In this document: piece by piece, positions 11,576-19,165 of the stretch
Layout: each line of letters opens with the position of its first letter
Position numbering within the stretch: position 1 is the first letter of the stretch
Assembly: GCF_001192795.1 (NCBI RefSeq)
Contig: NZ_DF968181.1
Location: forward strand, 337,475 to 401,474
Length of the DNA: 64,000 nt
Direction of reading: 5' to 3'
Origin: Flexilinea flocculi
GTDB taxonomy: Bacteria > Chloroflexota > Anaerolineae > Anaerolineales > Anaerolineaceae
Notes under the pieces: model-generated
Seen by the model: only the letters and a program-made list of their open reading frames with translations
What the model was told of the DNA's origin: nothing
Databases searched by the model: none
Program-made: the position numbers and the translations under genes

Positions 11576-11965
11576 GTGTCAAAAATCGTATCAAAGATAT
11601 CTGCCATGCGGTCATTCAAAGGAATGATGCCAGCTACAGATGAGCAAATAACAACTGCTGAACAAAGGTTAGGGGTGCAATTTTCGCCTGAATACAGGGA
11701 ATATCTTTCCGCTTATGGAGCAGCTTCGGTCTTTGGACATGAACTAACCGGAATTTGTACCCTATCGCGTTTAAACGTTATCGAGGTTACGATATCTGAA
11801 CGTGTGGATAATCCATCTGTTCCGTTGAATTGGTATGTTATTGAAGAAACACATATCGATAGCATTGTCATTTGGCAAACGGAAACAGGTGAAATATTCC
11901 AATCAATTCCCAATATGCCACCATTGAAGCTATGTGATTCTCTTTCAGAGTACATTGATTTATGA
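11576..11965 (+). CDS. SUKH (SMI1/KNR4) family immunity protein
   Basis: A 129-residue cytosolic protein expected to neutralise the nuclease encoded just upstream. The N-terminal half carries the SUKH pattern: TDEQITTAEQRLGVQFSPEY (~21-40), then REYLSAYGAASVFGHELTGI. The second half has the alternating hydrophobic strands of the fold. The start is GTG, 2 bases after the toxin stop codon, with GGGAG nine bases upstream; the toxin and immunity genes are therefore coupled. SUKH proteins are the classic partner of nuclease toxins with HNH-type domains, so position and family agree. The specific pairing is inference. Confidence 0.85.
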   Translation: MSKIVSKISAMRSFKGMMPATDEQITTAEQRLGVQFSPEYREYLSAYGAASVFGHELTGICTLSRLNVIEVTISERVDNPSVPLNWYVIEETHIDSIVIWQTETGEIFQSIPNMPPLKLCDSLSEYIDL

Positions 11966-12322
11966 ACACATCATAGATTCGGTACAACCGATCAAGTTAA
12001 ACCTGAAGGTTTCTGAAAAGAACAGCTCATCGAAAAAATTGAACTTTATGTTGAAGAGGTTCATAAATAAGCATCCACAGTATTTATTATTTGACGCAAT
12101 AATTTGCAAGCGATATAGATGTATATCGACATATATCGATGTGTTTTTTGCGCTTATGCGCAAAAAACACTGAATCGAAAAATTGAATGAAGTCAAAACA
12201 GAAATAATATTCTAATATATTTTGCTTCGAGTATGACAACTCACCGGGAAAAACCGTGTCTTTTAAAATCATTGGTTTACAGTCTATTAACATAACAAAA
12301 TACTTTAGAGAAAGATAGAAAT
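11966..12322. other. Intergenic region with repeat hairpin
   Basis: 357 bases between the immunity gene and the GTPase gene. It holds a perfect 13-bp hairpin at 12141-12170 that belongs to the dispersed hairpin family, and an imperfect array of atatcga/tcgatat words at about 12112-12141. No convincing gene is visible. A -10-like sequence for the GTPase could not be chosen with confidence. Confidence 0.6.
12141..12170. repeat. Dispersed hairpin element copy A
   Basis: Arms GTGTTTTTTGCGC and GCGCAAAAAACAC pair perfectly around a TTAT loop. The loop-proximal TTTTGCGC/GCGCAAAA is the shared core of the family. Upstream tatttgacgcaata and downstream aatcgaaaaattgaatg are degenerate versions of the flanking ends. 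Confidence 0.75.
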
Positions 12323-13480
12323 ATGGAAAAAGGTAATGTATTAGTAATTGGTAATTCTGGCGTTGGTAAATCCACCCTAATTAATTCAGTTCTTGGTGAA
12401 GATCGTGCCAAAACTGGTTTTGGCACTTCTGGCTCAACTGGAGAATTAAAGATTTATCAAAATGATGTTGTTCCGTTTCGTCTTATCGATACAGTTGGAT
12501 TTGAACCATCATGGTTGAAAAGTAGAATGGCAATTAAAGCAGTAGAAAAATGGTCGAAAAAGAGTGTCAAAGAAGGAAACAAGGATACACAGATAAATGT
12601 GATCTGGTTTTGCATTGAAGGAACATCAAGCAAGTTATTCCCGGAAACAATAAATAACCTTTCTAAGGCCACAAAAATGTGGCCATCGATTCCCGTTATT
12701 GTTGTTATCACAAAATCCTACTCTGTTCCTGATCGCATTAAGAATACCGAAATGGTGCATAATGCTTTTGCGAAGCAGAATCGCAATTCAATTAATCTTA
12801 AGAAAGTCATCCCTGTCGTAGCAGAAACATTTACAATCAATGACAATGCGTACGCGGCACCAGAAGGAATTACTGACTTATTGGAAGCCACAAATGAGTT
12901 GCTGCCAGAAGGAATGAAGGCTGCTAAAATAGATATTGCACAATTTATCCTCGATCGTAAAAGAGTTTTTGCCCATAGTATTGTTGGGGTTGTTACAGCT
13001 GGGGCAGTTGTTGTGGGAGCTGTATCGCTTCCTTTTTCCGACGGATTAATTTTAGGTCCAACAGAAACCGGTTTAATTTATGGGCTTTCTCAAATTTATG
13101 GAATCAAAAAAGACGAGAAATCGAAGGATTTTTTTGATTCAATTATAAATGTCGGGACAGCAAGCATTGCCGCTAAAACTGCAATCAGCGCAATTAAAGC
13201 AATTCCAGGAATAAACATTGGAGCAGCCGTGTTGAATGCGATTATCGCTGGAAGCATCGTCGCTGCTTTGGGCGAAGGATCAATTTATGCGTTTGAACAG
13301 GTTTACTTGGGGAAGAAAACCGTTGAAGATATTGAATGGGTGAAAAACCTTTTGAATTCAAGACTATCAAATCAGTTCATTGACAAGGTTATGGAGGTCA
13401 TCAAGAATCTTTCGGATAAATCCGACAAGGATTCCATAATTAAAGCAATTCTGGATTTATTTTCATCTTCAAAAAAATAA
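12323..13480 (+). CDS. P-loop GTPase with membrane-active C-terminal domain
   Basis: A 385-residue GTPase of the Era/EngA-YfjP type. G1 is GNSGVGKST (residues ~10-18), G2 is in the GTSGSTGE region, G3 is DTVGFE (~59-64), and G4 is TKSY (~131-134), a variant of NKxD. The C-terminal half (~205-330) has Gly/Ala-rich hydrophobic helices (AHSIVGVVTAGAVVVGAV; GINIGAAVLNAIIAGSIVAA), like DUF697-type GTPases that associate with membranes. It stands alone after the toxin-immunity genes, 357 bases away. Whether it belongs functionally to that locus is open. Role unknown; stress or membrane remodelling is the family-level guess. Confidence 0.75.
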   Translation: MEKGNVLVIGNSGVGKSTLINSVLGEDRAKTGFGTSGSTGELKIYQNDVVPFRLIDTVGFEPSWLKSRMAIKAVEKWSKKSVKEGNKDTQINVIWFCIEGTSSKLFPETINNLSKATKMWPSIPVIVVITKSYSVPDRIKNTEMVHNAFAKQNRNSINLKKVIPVVAETFTINDNAYAAPEGITDLLEATNELLPEGMKAAKIDIAQFILDRKRVFAHSIVGVVTAGAVVVGAVSLPFSDGLILGPTETGLIYGLSQIYGIKKDEKSKDFFDSIINVGTASIAAKTAISAIKAIPGINIGAAVLNAIIAGSIVAALGEGSIYAFEQVYLGKKTVEDIEWVKNLLNSRLSNQFIDKVMEVIKNLSDKSDKDSIIKAILDLFSSSKK

Positions 13481-13503
13481 AGATAGTAAAGAATACCTGA
13501 ATT

Positions 13504-13761
13504 TTGAAATTACTGCCCATGAAAGTTTTTTGCTTCTTATTCATCGATTGTGATGATACCAGAGCGGAAAGGTTGTTAGGCACCTATAAATGGTCTGAGA
13601 CTAAGAATTTTATTGAATTCAATCCTTATACGGAATATAAAGATTCGTCAAATTGCCTTTTAATACGACTAACTGATACTAATTTGGGGCTGATTGAAAA
13701 CTTGATAACTCAAATATTGAGCGTAAAAATGTCTTTATTTTGTTATAAGCTCGATACTTAG
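13504..13761 (+). CDS. Small hypothetical protein
   Basis: An open frame of 85 codons from TTG, or about 80 from an in-frame ATG at 13519, lying 23 bases after the GTPase gene on the same strand. Neither start has a good ribosome-binding site. The product begins with MKVFCFLFIDCDDTRAERLL and continues with ordinary mixed composition rather than low complexity. I recognise no family. It could be a real accessory gene, a remnant, or a chance frame. Confidence 0.35.
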   Translation: MKLLPMKVFCFLFIDCDDTRAERLLGTYKWSETKNFIEFNPYTEYKDSSNCLLIRLTDTNLGLIENLITQILSVKMSLFCYKLDT

Positions 13762-13792
13762 GATGCAATTTTCGAATTGCTGCGAAAACGAA
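13762..13792. repeat. Fragment of dispersed intergenic repeat
   Basis: The short spacer between convergent genes reads gcaattttcgaattgctgcg. This matches the terminal gcaattcgaaat sequence of the repeat family in both orientations, as if only the two ends remained. Confidence 0.4.
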
Positions 13793-15265
13793 TCAGGGAT
13801 TGACCATTGGCAGAATCTGTGACCAGGTAAACCCGCCGTCTTCGGTTTTTACCATGGCATTTCTGCCCTGATATTCCACAATCCCCCAACCTATGACCGG
13901 TGTAATAAAATGCAGTTTACTTTTCCAGGCAGTGCGGGAGATGACATTCCAGTCGACACCGCCGTTGCTGGTATAAAGTATTTCATAATCCGAAGTTGCT
14001 CCCGGATCTGCAAGCTGAGAATACCACCCCTGGTAAATTCCGTAGAATTCGAGAGAACCATCTGCTTTGGGAAGCTGCATTGTCCGCCAGGATTTTCCCG
14101 CATCATAGGTCCAATAAATCACCGATAATGCCTTTTCAAGGGAACCGCCGGTGCAAGTCATTTTCGTCCAGGCATATTGATATTGAAAATCGACAAATTT
14201 TGGAGTGGTTAAAGAACATGTATAGGCGCCGCTGGAAAACAAATCGGTGGGAATGTTGTCACCTTCCGGTTTTGGAAGATTTACTTTCGTCCAGGTGTTA
14301 CCGCCATCCGTCGTCTGCCATAAAAATGTGTCAGGCTCATCGCGTGAGTTACTGCCGCTGATCCAACCTTCCAACGCATTCCGAAAAACAGCGCCATTTT
14401 TTCCACCTTTAGACGGAAGATTAATCGAATCGGATGAGACTCGCAGCGTCCAGCTTTCACCGCCATCATGGGTAGTATATAAACCAATATATTCGCGATC
14501 CTGATTCTTACCTAAATTGGCGAAAATCCATCCTATGGATGCATCGATAAAACCGATTGCGGCATTATTAAAATATTGGATGGTATAACCGGTAACCGGC
14601 AATTTTGAAGAATTCCACGTTACACCACCATCCGCTGTCATCCAAACATCCATCCCTGTTTGCGGTGTCCACTGATTGGTTTCCCAAAATAGTATCCATG
14701 CTCGATTCGCATCTAAAAAATAAGTGGAAATTTCTACATCTTTCCCCACATTTGCATAAATTGCTTCATAAGGCGTTACATTCTTCCAATTGACTCCTCC
14801 ATCGGAGGTTCTGACAACAATTTTTCCTTCACCCTGGGGAATTTTTCCGATACCCCACCCTTCAGCGCCATTAATCATTACCAGATCAAGAATGTCAATT
14901 GCAGTCATTTGCAAAATCTGTGTCGGCGCAAGATGAATAGGCGGCGTATTCGTGATTGCTGGTTCGGGTGGATTTGTCTGCCGCATCACGATTGTCGGTG
15001 TCGTATAAACGGTTGGTGAAGGAATTGTTGGAATGATCGGCTGCAGATCAAATATTCGGACCTTACAACCGGAAATTGAAATGGTAAATAAGACAACGAA
15101 CAAAAAAAAGCTTAAAGGTTTATGAAGACAAAGGTATTTCTTTGCAATATCTTTTTTGATAAATAATTTACGGGAAGCAAGGATGGCTCCTGCAAACTGA
15201 ATTTTGAGAAATTTTCGTCGGGATTTAATCGGATCAACCGTTTTTATCAACTTGATATTATTCAT
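13793..15265 (-). CDS. Lipoprotein with Ycf48-like Asp-box (BNR) repeats
   Basis: A surface-exposed predicted beta-propeller of about 490 residues. At least seven Asp-box motifs (S/T-x-D-G-G-x-x-W) recur, for example TSDGGVNW, TADGGVTW, THDGGESW, TTDGGNTW, TYDAGKSW and TEDGGFTW, as in photosystem-II-assembly Ycf48-like and sialidase-fold proteins. A hydrophobic segment LSFFLFVVLFTISISGC gives a lipobox. The chosen ATG (15265) overlaps the upstream methyltransferase stop, but puts the lipobox Cys unusually far in (~67), so the start could be downstream at a non-ATG codon. A Pro/Thr-rich linker follows the Cys. Binding partner unknown. Confidence 0.75.
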   Translation of the reverse strand: MNNIKLIKTVDPIKSRRKFLKIQFAGAILASRKLFIKKDIAKKYLCLHKPLSFFLFVVLFTISISGCKVRIFDLQPIIPTIPSPTVYTTPTIVMRQTNPPEPAITNTPPIHLAPTQILQMTAIDILDLVMINGAEGWGIGKIPQGEGKIVVRTSDGGVNWKNVTPYEAIYANVGKDVEISTYFLDANRAWILFWETNQWTPQTGMDVWMTADGGVTWNSSKLPVTGYTIQYFNNAAIGFIDASIGWIFANLGKNQDREYIGLYTTHDGGESWTLRVSSDSINLPSKGGKNGAVFRNALEGWISGSNSRDEPDTFLWQTTDGGNTWTKVNLPKPEGDNIPTDLFSSGAYTCSLTTPKFVDFQYQYAWTKMTCTGGSLEKALSVIYWTYDAGKSWRTMQLPKADGSLEFYGIYQGWYSQLADPGATSDYEILYTSNGGVDWNVISRTAWKSKLHFITPVIGWGIVEYQGRNAMVKTEDGGFTWSQILPMVNP

Positions 15266-16283
15266 AGCGGCCATCTTTTCTATGAACTTCAAGAATCACA
15301 ATTTTCGTTGAATGATTAAATGGAGCTGGGTCTGCCGGCATATGTTCCTGGTTGAATTCCCCTCCAAAAAAAGAGGTTGGCACAGGGATGAAGTCTTTGA
15401 TTTGTACAAAGCTATCTGTGCAGATTTTCTCCAATTGGGCTAAGTACTCCTTGCCGGAAAGGAATAAGGCGTTATTGATCGTAATAATATTTCCGCCCTC
15501 TGCAACTAAGGGGCGAATTTTATTGATCAATTTGATTCCATTTTGCAGCTGATCGACAATTCCGTCATCCGTCTTTGAAAAGAAAGGCGGATCGATAATC
15601 ACAGTATCAAACAAATTGTTATTTTGTCGTAAATCGGAAGCAACCCGAAAAAAATTGCCGGGAATTATCCGATATCTTTTTGGATCGATTTGATTGATTT
15701 TTGCTGTCTCCGAGAAAATTTGCAGAAAATGAGGATTCAGATCAGTTTGGATTACGAATTTCGCATTGCCAGCTAAAGCAGCCATTCCCAAACTGCCCGT
15801 GTAAGCAAATGTATTGAAAACCCTTTTACCGGCAGCGTTTTCTAACAGCCATTTTCGGAGAAGACTGCTGTCCAGGTAAAAACTGCAATCCCGATTTAGC
15901 TGCAAATTGATTTTATAACGAGTGTCCCATTCAGCAATCTCAACATCTGGCTGATTCCCAAATAATATTGTTCCCTGTTGCTTTTTCGGGTTTTTTGAAA
16001 AACGTTCCTTCAGCAGGATACATTTCAAGTCGGGGATCCAGTTTGCTGCATCTTCACCGATTGCAGTACTCAATGGATAAGCGTTTCCCTCCGTTTTATT
16101 GAAAGAGTGAATTACGAGTGTGCGACCATAAAGATCGATCGATATTTCCGGGAAACCTTCTGTAAAACCGTTGAATATTCTTAAAGCATTTTTTCCGTTT
16201 TCAAAAATTTGTTTTTCTCTTTTGAGAAAAGCTTTATGAAAAAGTTGTGAAAATGAAAGATTGTAAGAAGTTACTTGATCCAT
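15258..16283 (-). CDS. Class I SAM-dependent methyltransferase, RlmI/RlmK-like
   Basis: Predicted RNA (23S rRNA cytosine) methyltransferase of 341 residues, cytosolic. The SAM-binding motif reads FNTFAYTGSLGMAAL, followed by the acidic loop QTDLNPHFL and the catalytic-site motif TVIIDPPFF, in RlmI order. A start 33 bases upstream (16316) is possible, but that ATG lies inside a terminator hairpin (16303-16334), so ATG 16283 (MDQVTSYN) is preferred. Its 3' end overlaps the Asp-box lipoprotein start by 8 bases. The exact nucleotide target is not determinable here. Confidence 0.8.
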   Translation of the reverse strand: MDQVTSYNLSFSQLFHKAFLKREKQIFENGKNALRIFNGFTEGFPEISIDLYGRTLVIHSFNKTEGNAYPLSTAIGEDAANWIPDLKCILLKERFSKNPKKQQGTILFGNQPDVEIAEWDTRYKINLQLNRDCSFYLDSSLLRKWLLENAAGKRVFNTFAYTGSLGMAALAGNAKFVIQTDLNPHFLQIFSETAKINQIDPKRYRIIPGNFFRVASDLRQNNNLFDTVIIDPPFFSKTDDGIVDQLQNGIKLINKIRPLVAEGGNIITINNALFLSGKEYLAQLEKICTDSFVQIKDFIPVPTSFFGGEFNQEHMPADPAPFNHSTKIVILEVHRKDGRYE

Positions 16284-16302
16284 GTGATTTTCATTAAGCA
16301 AA

Positions 16303-16334
16303 AAAATCTCATTCACATGACAGAATGAGATTTT
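16303..16334 (-). terminator. Intrinsic terminator of the small membrane protein gene
   Basis: Perfect 12-bp stem (AAAATCTCATTC / GAATGAGATTTT on the reverse strand) with an 8-base loop, followed by T residues. It sits 22 bases after the stop of the 51-residue gene and before the methyltransferase. Confidence 0.75.
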
Positions 16335-16356
16335 GACAAGTTACGGGATCGGAAAA

Positions 16357-16512
16357 TTAGAATCGGAGGCTGGATAAAAGCATCGAAAATACAAGGAGTA
16401 AAGCGATGACAATCCCTATAATACTCATTGTACGGGCTCTTTTTTTCTGAGCATTCTTTTGCTGATTTTTTTCGCGTTGAATCTTGTCCTGTTTTGTTAC
16501 TTTCTTGTTCAT
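16357..16512 (-). CDS. 51-residue single-pass membrane protein
   Basis: A short gene shorter than most gene callers keep. The product has a strongly basic, Lys/Gln-rich N-terminus (MNKKVTKQDKIQREKNQQKN, then AQKKRARTM) and one C-terminal helix (SIIGIVIALLLVFSMLLSSL). A GAGGTAAC ribosome-binding site precedes the ATG by about 6 bases, and an intrinsic terminator follows, so transcription boundaries support it. Orientation by the positive-inside rule puts the charged part in the cytosol, where it could bind nucleic acid or acidic lipid. No family recognised. Confidence 0.7.
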   Translation of the reverse strand: MNKKVTKQDKIQREKNQQKNAQKKRARTMSIIGIVIALLLVFSMLLSSLRF

Positions 16513-16643
16513 TATGTTACCTCTGGATTATCGATTTCATCATCCCTTTAATGATTTCTGCGAAAAAATTCCCTGAAGGTCATAATCGGGATATGTTTTT
16601 TGGGAGAGTGCATCAGTCTTATAGTTCAATGAATAAAGGCAGC

Positions 16644-16991
16644 TTATTTTGAGCTCGCAACCGGTTCGGCAGATTTTGCTGCAGTCGACTGAGGAATATT
16701 GGCGCTTTCTGTTTTCACAGTTTTCTCAGCTTTCTTGCCAGTATCCGTCTTTTTTTCCGTTTCAGCAGCAGATCCGTCATGATTATTACCTGAAGATGTC
16801 ATTCCAGAAGGAGAGCGGTGATCTGTCGCATAAAAACCGGATCCTTTGAAAACAATTCCTACCGGGGAATAGACTTTTCTTAAGGTCATTTGTTTACACC
16901 GCGGACATACTTTTAATGCATCTTCCGAAAAATGTTGAAATACTTCGAATTTATTATTGCAATTATCACATTCATACGTGTAAGTTGGCAT
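16644..16991 (-). CDS. FmdB family zinc-ribbon protein
   Basis: A 115-residue cytosolic putative regulator of the FmdB/CxxC_CxxC_SSSS family. The N-terminal 55 residues match: MPTYTYECDNCNNKFEVFQ, then CPRCK, with two CxxC pairs (Cys8/11 and 32/35) that would bind one zinc, ending in the family's typical KGSGFYATDHRS. The remaining half is a low-complexity Ser/Thr/Lys/Ala tail. Despite the name, the regulatory role is poorly established in this family. It precedes the 51-residue gene on the same strand. Confidence 0.88.
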   Translation of the reverse strand: MPTYTYECDNCNNKFEVFQHFSEDALKVCPRCKQMTLRKVYSPVGIVFKGSGFYATDHRSPSGMTSSGNNHDGSAAETEKKTDTGKKAEKTVKTESANIPQSTAAKSAEPVASSK

Positions 16992-17116
16992 TTGTTCTTC
17001 CTCAATATAAGTTCACACTTTGTATATTCTGACCCCTAATCATACCAGCCAATTGTTTGAAAAACATTAACGGCGCAGCAGAAATCTATTAAGAATCTAT
17101 ACAACCTAAAATTATA

Positions 17117-19084
17117 TCAAAGTTTTTTGCCGATTTCCTTCCAGGTTTCAAATTCGCTGTCACCATCCAGGTCACCGGTGAAGAAATAGCCATCTCCATC
17201 CAACCAGTTTTTATAATTGAAGAAGAACATACCGTCGATACCCATTTTTATTGGATATTTATTTGTCGCGACATACCGCTCCATGGTTTCATCCCAGAGA
17301 TAAAACTCTCCTTTAACTTGAAACTTAGCGTTTTTAAATTTTGAAGCGTTCTCTTCGTTTGCAGCGGTAATCCAAATTCCGACTTGACTGTAATCATAAT
17401 CATGGAATATTACAAAATCGATCGGTTCTTTGATTTTTTCATCACCATCGAACGCAGTGAAGAATTTCAAGTTATACTCACCGTTTTTATCCGAAATTGT
17501 GAATTCGATTTCTGGTAAATGCGCAGGGTCGGACATGATTTCAAACGCTTCATATTCCACATCATTGTTTTCCCTATGTACCGGCGGATTATAAACGAAA
17601 TTGGGTTCTTTGTAAGACTCCAATACGTTTCTTAGTTTAAGCACCGTCCCCGGAGAAGTGATCTCAGCATCAAAAACGGCCTGATTGCTCCTTTCTTCGG
17701 GAGAGTTGATCCAAAGATAATACTTCAAGTCCGTTGGAAGCAGTGCTGACGATCGATAGACAGACCGGGTTACCGTTACACCAGGAATACTGTCATATTT
17801 TGTATCGCTCTCCCAGTCATATCCGGCTTTTTGATCAGCATCTGTTTCGACATAAATATTGATGTCTTTATCAACATAAATTTTATTGTAACTATTCTTA
17901 TCCGTATTATTGTCTGGTTTCGGTGTCGGAGTTGATGGTATCGGTTTAGGAGTAGCAGTCGAAATTCGCTGCGGTTCAAATTCAGTTTGTTCAGTTGGCT
18001 GAACCGTATCTGGAAATAACCAAGGCATCAGCAAATCATAGATAGAAGATGATGATTCTGAGTCATCCGGTGATTTGGATGAATCCTGTTCATCAGGAAA
18101 CAACCATGGACCAAAAATATCGTAAATGGAATCCGATGAGGAGCTGTCTTCGTCAGGAGTTTCAACGTCAGGATTTATCCATGGGATTGATACATCCGGG
18201 ATCGAATCGGGAATGTCGGCTCCCGAGTCCTCCGATGAAGAAGCCGGGCAAAAATCGCAATCGAATTTTCCCAATCTGGAATCAACAGGAGAAAGCTGAA
18301 AAGGATTCTTATTTCCTTTTCCATCGTAGACATCTTGCTGCATTCCAGCCATTGTCGCACCGGAGTAAGACCAGGAATTCTTTTTGGTATCGACTGTAAT
18401 ATATCGTTCCTCATCCGGGTAGTTATTGTCATAAACCATAATCCAATAGATTCCGTTACCTCGTTCTTCGACCGCATAGGCAGTAATCGCATGTCCGCCC
18501 GTCAGATTCTTTTTGAAAATTCCGATGGGAACAGTTCTGTTTGGATCTTTTTTAAACCATTTAATCAGTGTTTCTAATTGCGTATTTGGATCTTCCTCGA
18601 TTAGATGCCCATCCATAAACCATTGCGTGGCAAACCAGTAAGCCAATTCCCTTTGCAGTGGTGAATTATTTTCTAATTGAAGATTGTTGACTTTTTTTGC
18701 GCCAAAGTCTTCAGGTTTTTTGATCCCGTCATAAAAAAGTGTGCTAAGGACAGCCATTCCTTCGCAATGTCCTCCGGACATCGTCCGATTGACTTCATCC
18801 ATCCAGCTTTTCGCTACTTTCAGCAGTGTACAACTGCCATCCGCATTTATTTTTTTGCACACCTGATCGCCAAACATTCGACGCATTTCAATCGAGGTCA
18901 AGTTCTGCACTGAGGAACATGACCAGAAATTACTGCAGATCTGACCGCCATAGTTCTCAAATCCAAAGCCGTCAGCCTCGGGACGGAATCCTGTGTCTAC
19001 ATCGTAGTTTTTGGCGGAGACTGCTGAAAAAGCAATTCCGATCAATAAAAGAAAAGCGCACAGCAAGAATAATTTGTGTTTCAT
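17117..19084 (-). CDS. Secreted papain/transglutaminase-like cysteine protein, paralog 1
   Basis: A 655-residue exported protein with signal peptide (KLFLLCAFLLLIGIAFSAVSA). The N-terminal ~280 residues carry a Cys-His-Asp arrangement: SGGHCEGMAVLSTLFY (Cys), TGGHAITAYAVEE (His) and MVYDNNYPDEERY (Asp/Asn). That order fits the papain-like/C39/transglutaminase fold. A Ser/Asp/Pro/Thr-rich linker (~285-400) follows, with a Trp/Phe-Pro-Asp repeat (PWLFPD occurs twice). A C-terminal ~250-residue beta-rich domain ends in a Ca-binding-like DLDGDSEFE. The start at MKHK is favoured by AGGATGG seven bases before it. The neighbouring paralog suggests tandem duplication. Peptidase versus crosslinking activity is undecided. 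Confidence 0.65.
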   Translation of the reverse strand: MKHKLFLLCAFLLLIGIAFSAVSAKNYDVDTGFRPEADGFGFENYGGQICSNFWSCSSVQNLTSIEMRRMFGDQVCKKINADGSCTLLKVAKSWMDEVNRTMSGGHCEGMAVLSTLFYDGIKKPEDFGAKKVNNLQLENNSPLQRELAYWFATQWFMDGHLIEEDPNTQLETLIKWFKKDPNRTVPIGIFKKNLTGGHAITAYAVEERGNGIYWIMVYDNNYPDEERYITVDTKKNSWSYSGATMAGMQQDVYDGKGNKNPFQLSPVDSRLGKFDCDFCPASSSEDSGADIPDSIPDVSIPWINPDVETPDEDSSSSDSIYDIFGPWLFPDEQDSSKSPDDSESSSSIYDLLMPWLFPDTVQPTEQTEFEPQRISTATPKPIPSTPTPKPDNNTDKNSYNKIYVDKDINIYVETDADQKAGYDWESDTKYDSIPGVTVTRSVYRSSALLPTDLKYYLWINSPEERSNQAVFDAEITSPGTVLKLRNVLESYKEPNFVYNPPVHRENNDVEYEAFEIMSDPAHLPEIEFTISDKNGEYNLKFFTAFDGDEKIKEPIDFVIFHDYDYSQVGIWITAANEENASKFKNAKFQVKGEFYLWDETMERYVATNKYPIKMGIDGMFFFNYKNWLDGDGYFFTGDLDGDSEFETWKEIGKKL

Positions 19085-19165
19085 TTTCACCATCCTGTTT
19101 TCGCACTGCGAATCAAAGTCATCTCATTTGATCGAAGGGCAATTCCAAATTCCGAGTTACTGGTT

